From positions 1 through 27,095 of the forward strand of contig SGPL01000450.1 of the NCBI GenBank assembly GCA_004802705.1: 27,095 nt of DNA, written 5' to 3'. The position numbers and the translations under genes are program-made. Positions within the stretch are counted from its first letter, which is position 1. Each line of letters begins with the position of its first letter. This DNA is from Bondarzewia mesenterica. Taxonomy: Eukaryota; Basidiomycota; Agaricomycetes; Russulales; Bondarzewiaceae. Below, in pieces: positions 20,569 through 27,095 of the stretch. The notes below the pieces were generated by a model. That model ran no database searches, had not been told where the DNA came from, and saw only the letters and a program-made list of their open reading frames with translations.

Positions 20569-22386
20569 CCTGTCTTACTATTATATTATGACAGTCTTTG
20601 ACATCTCTACTAAAGCACGCACATACGCATGGCTCGTATGATCTAAAATAGCTGTCTTTTCACTCGGCGACATAGATTGCTGTATGTACTAACAACATGT
20701 TCCGACCACACTCGATGCGAAGTTCATCCATCTCAGCCCAGCAATATCAGCGTGTCATCCAATGTGTCGGTCAATGTCAGTCAACCAAGGATGGTAAGGA
20801 TAATCGGATCCATCTTCTAGGGACACATAATGTCAGCCTAATGTTCTTTGGGCCCATGAGAATAAGAGAGAAAAGGGACATAGAGCAACTCAGTTACCGT
20901 TGTAGAAAAAATTCACAACGAAGGTGTCAAAGTATACACCAACGTTCGTATAGTGTGAATAAAATTGTCATCACCGCAAAATGAAATGAGAGACGAAGAG
21001 ATCAGGAATCAAAACACACCTTCAACGTTTCAATAGACCTAGGAGTCGACCAAACAGCACAGACACGAATCAAAGGTAAAAAGAGATTAAGAAGGGCAGA
21101 AAAAAAAGCGGAATTTATCAGATTAAAATTTGGTCTTATTTGGACGCGTCGAGCGAACCAAACAACGCGCCATTCAATGTCGCCCATAATCACAGATTCA
21201 ACGGTGTACATTGCAATGTAACCCTTTCACCTCACTACTTTGTCGCCTCGTGGACAATGGAAACGATGTTGACAGCATTCATCTCTGTCGATACTTGTGG
21301 GTCCTTACATCTCTCTAGGCATGCTTGCTAAATCTGGCAGTTACGCTATGGTTCCCACTTGCTCGTTGCCTGGAGGTTCTTCTCGTGCCCTTGTGAGTTA
21401 TTCATGGCATCAATACTTAAGGCCGCCTTCTATCAGCTAGCTTTCCATCAGCATCAAGTACTCCATCGATTTCTCACAACTTCATCAATTCCCTCGTTCT
21501 CAGCTATCTGAACACCACCGCTCTCACACATCACATTGTCTTTCACCGCAATCCCCTCCTACACCGCAGTCCTCTCCTACACTGAGATCCCCTCCTACAC
21601 CGCCTTCCCCACCGCCCCCGCCGCACCTCACTCGTTCGCCCTCCTCGGTCAATGTCCTTGCGATAATTACGCCATGTACGAGGACCTTCGTCACGACATG
21701 TACCCAGCTGGCAAACAATCATCTCAGGACCGCTCGATCCAGTCCGACCTGAAGATGTTCGGCATACTGTAGGCTACACCGCCACTGTACTACACTGTAG
21801 GTCGTCATCCCACTTGCTTAGGTCTCCCGGAGAGCCTCGCGCACAATTGCCGCCGTCACGCTACTACTTTGTGGCCATCTTCGCGGTCATGCGCTCCGCG
21901 CCCGTGTTTCATGCGCCCGTCGAGATGCATCCTCACGCCCATATGCCATAATCCTCGTGTACATAGCCGAGTTGGCACCCACTGTTCTCGCTGCTGCATT
22001 TCTTCCTGTCTTCATGCGGCATCACATGTCAAAAGAGGTTGTGGAAGGGTTAGATTTTCGAAACCTTTGGGGTTGGGTGGATATTTGACGCGTGAAGGGC
22101 AACCGTATCAGGATTCTGGTTCTTGCCAGAGTCTATCAGAGACTGCAATAGAAAGAACCCCGTCTTCTATCCTGCACAATTGAAATGCGTGAAACTCCAA
22201 TGCGATGAAAGCACTTCAAATGATGTAAAAGACAAATTACCGCAGAAGGTGACGGGGAATATAGATGCCCATATTGGTGCATTAGCGCTCGCTTACGGCA
22301 TCCGAGTTGAAGGGGGCGTTTGGCGGTGTTGTTGCAGCCCGTCGTCTGTCCTGCTCCGCCCCACAGTTCGCCCTGCAAATTTCGCT
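20569..22386. other. 1.8-kb gene-poor gap
   Basis: No gene, tRNA or transposon was recognised. Short frames on both strands lack motifs. It holds an 18-bp minisatellite (21551-21604). The frame of the next gene is open upstream to 22123 on the plus strand, but that part has no coding look. Confidence 0.45.
21551..21604 (+). repeat. three tandem copies of an 18-bp unit
   Basis: Units at 21551-21568, 21569-21586 and 21587-21604 share the pattern of ATCCCCTCCTACACCGCA with a few substitutions. In the open plus-strand frame they would read IPSYTA, VLSYTE, IPSYTA. A partly matching sequence precedes the first unit. Confidence 0.7.
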
Positions 22387-23537
22387 ATGGACCCCCCGTC
22401 ATCGCGAGAGCTGGAGTTAGAGGAGCTTCTGAGGCGGCGGGATGCGCAAGTCATAGAGCTAACCGTGAGTTTCGCGTTTTGATACCTCCTAAGCACGCTC
22501 AGCGGTCCCGCACTAGGACGAAGTTACGCACCTGCGCCAATACCTGTCCATCCAGCCCGGTCCTTCCACCACTGACCCCGTATCTTTACCTCCCACTTTG
22601 GTTTCTCTCCTGCTTCCCCATATTAACGCCGGTGCGAACGATGCGAGCGCAAATTTCAGTTCCAGCACGGTGACCACCGCGCTCACCCAGCGCGCGAAAC
22701 TCCTGCAGGAGGAGAATGACGAGCTTTACGAGATATTGAAGAATGGCGAAACCGGGCGACTAAAAGAAGAGGTTCGCGGACTTAAACGGGTGGTGGACAA
22801 TCTCGAGACGGCGTTGCGAGGTGTGTCTGACGCGTCTCTTCTAACCATCTTATATCCGGACACATGAATTCACCTGTCTGCGCGCGTTGTCGCAGGATCG
22901 CACGCCGCGATCAGGACCCTATCGTAAGGAGCTATCCGGCGATTGTGTCTTCTTACGATTGACCATATCCTGATACAGGGAGGAACTGGACAAATCTCAT
23001 GAAGTCATTCTGTCGACCGGTCGACACCATAACAACGCAAACGCGCACCCCCGCCTCCCCTCACGTCAAACTTACCATCATTCAACATCCGCGCAGTCCA
23101 CGAGCAATGGAAACGCGAAGCCGCTTCCGACGGGCCCGCGGGCGCATAAGAAAGCGCGCCTGTCAGAGCCGCAGATCTCTCCGTCAAACTCGACCTCCGC
23201 GCTCCCGCGCATTCAAACGCAGAGCCAGGGCGGTTCCGCGCCGTCGCACACGGAATCGCCGGAGCGCTCGCCCATCCTGTCGCCAGACCACCGCAAAGTG
23301 CCCAGTGTGAAGATGGAGGTGGACGATGACCAGCGCACGCGACCACGCTCGCCCGCGCCTCGCGACCGCGGGCGGGACAGGGAACGAGATCGGGGACGGG
23401 ACCGAGACCGGGATAGGGATAGGGAAAGGACATCTAGGAGGAATGGAGGAGGACAGGGGGGTCGGAGAAGCGGGAGGGTGAGCACGGGGTCGTTTAGCAG
23501 CGGCGATCGGACGTTGGCGGAGAGAATGGGACTTTGA
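22387..23537 (+). CDS. WTAP/Mum2-like coiled-coil protein with Arg/Asp tail
   Basis: Exons: 22387-22464, 22517-22820, 22896-22923, 22979-23537; 322 residues. Residues 1-45 and about 75-150 are coiled coil. The stretch LTQRAKLLQEENDELYEILK, followed by NGETGRLKEEV and EELDKSHEVI, matches the pattern of the central coiled coil of WTAP (an L-x-x-x-x-x-L-x-x-EN-x-EL core followed by G-x-x-x-x-L-x-x-E). WTAP and yeast Mum2 are non-catalytic subunits of the mRNA m6A methyltransferase complex in the nucleus. The second half is Ser/Pro-rich and ends in alternating Arg-Asp/Arg-Glu dipeptides (RDRGRDRERDRGRDRDRDRD), as in splicing-associated proteins, then DRTLAERMGL. A VKMEVD motif fits the SUMO consensus. 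Exon 3 is only 28 nt. The family assignment is from remembered pattern only; any nuclear coiled-coil protein remains possible. Confidence 0.75.
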
Positions 23538-23695
23538 TGGAGACGTGTTTCTTGACTTGGAATCGTGAATCGCTACGATGGGCGGATGGACTCTATTGCA
23601 ATGGCTGGCTGACTTAGTGTATCCTCCGGTATGTCTTATTTTTCACTTTCAGACGGTGTTTTTTTTTGGGATGCTGTAGCGCTAGCTGACCCGTC

Positions 23696-24757
23696 TCACT
23701 CTTTTTTTTTTTTTTTTTTCTCCCGCTCTCCGCATGTCATCGCGCTCGCGTCCAGTCTGTATTTATAGCTTCTTGTCGTCGCTCTGTTGTGCAAATTGTA
23801 CATCATATACTGCTCGCATCTGATCACATCTGCCGCATCTGTTCCGTGCGTTTTTTTCTCTCTACGTATCAAAACTATCTGTATCCGTCTATTTAACTCG
23901 CACTTGATCCTCCCAACGTCGATCCATGCACGTCCGTCTGCACTGACAGAAAAGCGGGGTTTTTGACGGCGTCGACCGACACGTGATCTCACGTCCGATG
24001 AGGGTGAGGATTCGCAACCGCTCTGATTCCCTGCACAGAGTCCGGTCGGTACAAGGTGAAGTGTTTGAGCTTCAGGTATGCACGGCGCAAGCGTCGAATC
24101 CTTTTTTCCTTCGACATCGGCCTGTCTCTCGTCTGTCGAGGCCACACATGTGAGAACTGGTATAGAATCCAGACGGACGGCCTTTTTGCTGCGACGATCC
24201 GCCATCTGTTTCCTACGGGAGGCGGAGAGGTTGTTCATCGGGGCAAAAGCATTGAAGGTCAGTAAGTCACACGTGCACATGAATTGACATACACTTATGT
24301 TTATTCGAAACAGCCTCAACGCTACTAGTAGTACCACTCCACTAGAGCCTTGCATGGTGCGACGTGACTCGACTCGCTGACATGTCGGGCGCATCAGGCC
24401 CGCCCATCTTAACACGTACGTGCTTACAGCATGAATGCTATCGAACAAATCGAGTGAATAACCCCAAATATCCTTGCCCCCAGCAGTCACCAGTTCACTA
24501 GTCATCGATTCATCCATCATAAGTTGCACATTGTCGAAATGCACGCATGCGTCAAAATACACATGTTTTTTTTGCACTAGTGTTAGCCCCCCTCGTCCTC
24601 CTCGCCCCCGCCCCCCTTCGCCCGAATCCGAGTCATCGGTGCGCGTCCCGATGATCCGTGTCGGGGACGCGAGCGCGGTTTGAGCACACGAGTGGAAGGG
24701 GATAAGTCCATGTACGACGGCGTCGCACGCACATGCACTGCGCATGAACACATACAT
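23696..24757 (-). CDS. long open frame, doubtful
   Basis: An uninterrupted minus-strand frame of 353 codons from ATG at 24757. I recognise no domain. The composition is mixed, with a Gly/Arg run near the start (GEGGRGRGGRGG) and a C-terminal Lys run that comes only from the poly-A/T tract at 23702-23719. One segment (GGKDIWGYSLDLFDSIH) reads like an exon, but most does not. The length is more than expected by chance, yet no introns, promoter or homolog can be shown. It may be fortuitous or non-coding transcript sequence. Confidence 0.2.
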   Translation of the reverse strand: MYVFMRSACACDAVVHGLIPFHSCAQTALASPTRIIGTRTDDSDSGEGGRGRGGRGGLTLVQKKHVYFDACVHFDNVQLMMDESMTSELVTAGGKDIWGYSLDLFDSIHAVSTYVLRWAGLMRPTCQRVESRRTMQGSSGVVLLVALRLFRINISVCQFMCTCDLLTFNAFAPMNNLSASRRKQMADRRSKKAVRLDSIPVLTCVASTDERQADVEGKKDSTLAPCIPEAQTLHLVPTGLCAGNQSGCESSPSSDVRSRVGRRRQKPRFSVSADGRAWIDVGRIKCELNRRIQIVLIRREKKTHGTDAADVIRCEQYMMYNLHNRATTRSYKYRLDASAMTCGEREKKKKKKE

Positions 24758-25343
24758 ACGCTTTAGTATTTTTGTATAGGGCGAGTTCGTTTGACAGGGG
24801 GCGCTGGACCAAAGTCAAGGCCTGAGGCTTGTTCGCGCCCGATTGCCCGATGCCAACATAGCGTGATCGTATTCAGATGTTCGGACTCGATCGAGTCGGG
24901 GCGGGATTTTCGACGGCGTCGCGCGCGGGACATAGGTCCGGACTCCGTGTGTACACCTCAAACGACTTGCTGCCATCGAATGACCCACATTTCCGAGTCC
25001 CTCGGAGGGGGGTCACAACGTCCCCGATTCCTCCAGCTCTCCCTTCGATGGTCGGCTCTTGGAGCTCGCATCGAATATGCTTTTTTTTTGTGTTACATAT
25101 ATCATCACGAGAACACAAGAAACAAAACAAAACAATAAAACAAAAAAGGGAGTGGGTGACTTTCCGTAGCCATATCTTTATGACATGCTATTTCATGGAA
25201 CAAAATCGCTGCTTCGGCCGAGGCGCTCCTCCAGTCAGGTCACGCAAATGGCCATGGGTGGAGTTTCGCTCTCGCATTCCAACACAGATTATTTTTACTG
25301 TAAAGGCTGCGGAAAGTCATCCAGTGGAGGATTCCACGAGTGC

Positions 25344-25364
25344 CGACTAGTGACTAGTGACTAG
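25344..25364 (+). repeat. short tandem repeat, 7-bp unit GACTAGT x3
   Basis: Three consecutive copies of GACTAGT, the last ending in C. Confidence 0.6.
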
Positions 25365-25633
25365 CTGACCCCCTGCATCCAATCGTTGCCGCTGCCAGGG
25401 ATTTCGGGAGTCCCTCCCGACCTCAATCTGATGTGTGCGGCGGCGGCGGCGTGGACGATCCCATCGTTCGTTGAACGTTGAATGGTTCGCCACATCACGC
25501 ATCGACACTTTGATTCGCATTCTGGAGTCTGGACCCCCACACACCGATCGTAAATTCGAGATGCGACCGCGCGCCGGCGTGGCGGACGCTGCAAAGTTCA
25601 ACAAGGCAAGTGCGCACCACCCTGCACAGCTGC

Positions 25634-26154
25634 ACCACCCACGTACGTATACGTATATGTTGGGTTGGTTCTGCGCTGACTCGGCTCGGCTCGCCCTCCT
25701 TTTTCAATGGGAATACATCCATTTCATTTTAATTTTAATTCGGGGATGCTGTACAGTACACGGACTCGACTCGTTTCTTTTTCGTTTTGAATCCGCGCCT
25801 CTTCAAGCTTCATCGATCATCGACGTCCCCCTCGCGAACGTGTGGCAAGTCGTGCATGGCCTACTACTAGCGAGTGACCTGGACCTGCCCCTCCAGCGTC
25901 CGTGGCGGAGGTCCCGGACACCACCCACGTATACGTCTATGTATGTTGGCTCTGCGCCGACTCGGCTCGCCCGCCTTATTCAATGGAAACACCATATCCA
26001 TTTCATTTCAATTCGGATCGACAGATGCTGTACATGGTTGCAACCGATTTTATGTTTTATGTTTTGTTTTGTCTGTTTTGAATCCACGCCTCTCCATCGC
26101 GAACGTGTGGCGAGTCGTGCATGGCCTACTAGCGAGTGACCTGGATCTGCCCCG
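25634..26154 (+). repeat. imperfect direct repeat, two copies of about 240-260 bp
   Basis: Copy 1 is about 25634-25893 and copy 2 about 25919-26154. Both begin with CACCACCCACGTA and run through a similar order of blocks: TCTGCGC(T/C)GACTCGGCTCG, CATTTCATTT, a GATGCTGTACA block, GTTTTGAATCC, GCGAACGTGTGGC(A/G)AGTCG and TGCATGGCCTACTA. They end with GCGAGTGACCTGGA(C/T)CTGCCCC. Small insertions and substitutions separate the copies. No terminal inverted repeats or coding potential were seen; the nature of the unit is unknown. Confidence 0.8.
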
Positions 26155-26258
26155 CGAGGAGGACCACTCCGCCGCGGACGCTCGCGTGAATTTCACGACT
26201 GATCAAACAAAAACAAATACGACGCAGGAAGTCTCGCGCCAAGCTGCGTTATGGCGGA

Positions 26259-26333
26259 TTTGATCCCGGCGAACGCGCTCGCGCGGGCGCAAAGGAACGT
26301 CGACCGTCGCGATCGTGACGTCGCGGGATCAAA
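26259..26333. repeat. inverted repeat TTTGATCCCG / CGGGATCAAA
   Basis: The arms at 26259-26268 and 26324-26333 are exact complements. Pairing extends to about 13 bp if a single G is bulged. The 55-bp spacer is very rich in CpG. Confidence 0.6.
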
Positions 26334-26495
26334 AACCCCCGTCGCGACGCGACGCGCTCGTCGTTTCCCCATAGGGCGTAGGTCACATCGGGGCCCCTCT
26401 CGCTGGATTTTTGCCATGGACTAACTCACTTTGTTCCCTACGGACGGCTCATCGGCACGGTTCGAATTAAAACACGTTTTCGATTTTTTGGATAC

Positions 26496-26518
26496 GTATG
26501 TATGTATGTATGTATGTA
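26496..26518 (+). repeat. GTAT microsatellite, about 5.75 units
   Basis: An uninterrupted tetranucleotide repeat, GTAT x5 plus GTA. Confidence 0.9.
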
Positions 26519-26924
26519 AAAGTAAAGTAAACGTGAGGCGATGTGGGTGACAATGTACAACACGACCGAGTCCGCGACGGGCAAAAGATTAACGAGAGTA
26601 CGATGTAGGATACTGCGTGGCAGCCTGGGACGAATGGAACAACTAGTGGTACATGTGAGGACAAGGTTGGGTGCGACTGGAGGAAAGCGTGGCGAAAACA
26701 GGAAACTTGGAAATGAAAGGCGCTGGGCGAGGCCAGGAAAGGGGTGGATAATAGTAACGATAAAATAGAGCGAATGGTGGTGACAGTGAGATAACGAGTG
26801 AGGGTTGTTACAGAGCGCTCTGAAAGCAAAGCGCTCCATGGAAGAAGGCGCGGTCCGAAATGCGAGTCGCCGCCCTGACGCGTATCGGGACCCGAAACGC
26901 GTCAGACTCCAATGGTCTAAGATC

Positions 26925-27095
26925 TCATGACGATCGGGCGCGTCGGTTGTGGATGGAGAAAAACTTCATGCACGTCATGGGGTTTTTAGACTTGCGCAGG
27001 GAAGGCGGAGGCGATGCGTCCGAGTCGGAAGAGTCAGAGTGGAGGTCGGGGATGTAGATGGGGACGACGGGATGGAGGTGGGTGGATTGGGGTTG
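26925..27095 (-). CDS. possible partial gene at right edge (3' end)
   Basis: A minus-strand frame is open from the window end to TGA (26927-26925), 56 codons. The segment DLHSDSSDSDASPPPSLRKS has the look of an acidic, Ser-rich disordered region, followed by a basic end. If real, it is the C-terminus of a gene that continues to the right. A plus-strand frame (26860-27057) overlaps and cannot be excluded. No family is recognised. Confidence 0.25.
   Translation of the reverse strand, partial: QPQSTHLHPVVPIYIPDLHSDSSDSDASPPPSLRKSKNPMTCMKFFSIHNRRARSS

Larger units (their letters stand above)
23538..25633. other. gene-poor region with homopolymer tracts
   Basis: No recognised gene. It includes an 18-T run at 23702-23719, a long minus-strand frame (listed separately), a 14-bp palindrome (24884-24897), a T-run near 25080 and three copies of GACTAG(T/C) near 25344-25364. 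Together with the stretch up to 26924 this is the largest part of the window without assignable genes. Confidence 0.45.
26155..26924. other. gene-poor stretch with CpG-rich inverted repeat
   Basis: Contains a CpG-dense block (about 26230-26370) with an inverted repeat, and a GTAT microsatellite. Several open frames exist on the minus strand but none has a recognisable motif. Confidence 0.4.

Noticed and set aside
22123..22386. In-frame extension of the WTAP-like gene by 88 residues
   Set aside because: The stretch has no coiled-coil or other coding character. A start at 22387 gives a sensible N-terminal helix.
26438..26839. Two overlapping minus-strand frames of 120-133 codons
   Set aside because: His/Ser/Tyr-rich translation of low-complexity sequence, including the GTAT microsatellite; no family features.

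Overview
The window looks like nuclear DNA of a basidiomycete fungus, probably an Agaricomycete. Protein-coding genes are broken by many short GT-AG introns (about 45-90 nt), GC content is moderate, and the decoded proteins read as fungal housekeeping genes. Exon maps below were derived by hand from splice consensus, reading-frame phase and family conservation. No RNA evidence was available. No tRNA, rRNA, CRISPR array or intact transposon was recognised.

Layout, left to right: a possible partial gene at the left edge (-); FRS2, alpha subunit of cytosolic phenylalanyl-tRNA synthetase (+, 375-2431); a gene-poor gap; a single-exon GNAT acetyltransferase (-, 3785-4471); an EMC10-like ER membrane complex subunit (-, 4856-5719) with an apparent frameshift beside two N bases; an unrecognised 199-residue protein (+, 6044-6643) divergent from EMC10 across a CCAAT-rich promoter; a Bsd2/Ndfip-family PPxY membrane protein (+, 7173-8805); FRS1, the beta subunit of the same synthetase (-, 9261-11680), with an apparent homopolymer frameshift; DPH6, diphthine-ammonia ligase (+, 11846-14429), divergent from FRS1 across 165 bp; an alpha-glucoside/sucrose-type MFS transporter of the fungal Sut1 kind (-, 14563-17221); an ankyrin-repeat protein resembling TORC2 subunit Avo2 (-, 17606-19620); a STEEP1 (CXorf56) homolog (+, 19859-20568); a 1.8-kb gap; a WTAP/Mum2-like coiled-coil protein with an Arg/Asp tail (+, 22387-23537); and about 3.5 kb of repeat-bearing, gene-poor DNA with weak open frames.

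Functionally the left half is rich in translation genes. Both subunits of the obligate alpha2beta2 PheRS lie within 11.3 kb of each other, and FRS1 shares a promoter with DPH6, which finishes the diphthamide modification of eEF2. EMC10 and the Bsd2-like protein act in the ER/Golgi membrane system, and the transporter moves sugars across the plasma membrane. STEEP1-like and WTAP-like proteins are conserved eukaryotic factors with little or no characterisation in basidiomycetes.

I see no convincing undescribed multi-gene system. The points most worth a second look are the PheRS alpha/beta linkage, the FRS1-DPH6 promoter with paired Gcn4-like motifs, the five-fold CCAAT ladder, the WTAP-like and STEEP1-like genes, a set of 21-29-nt micro-exons, and two single-base frameshifts that look like assembly errors.
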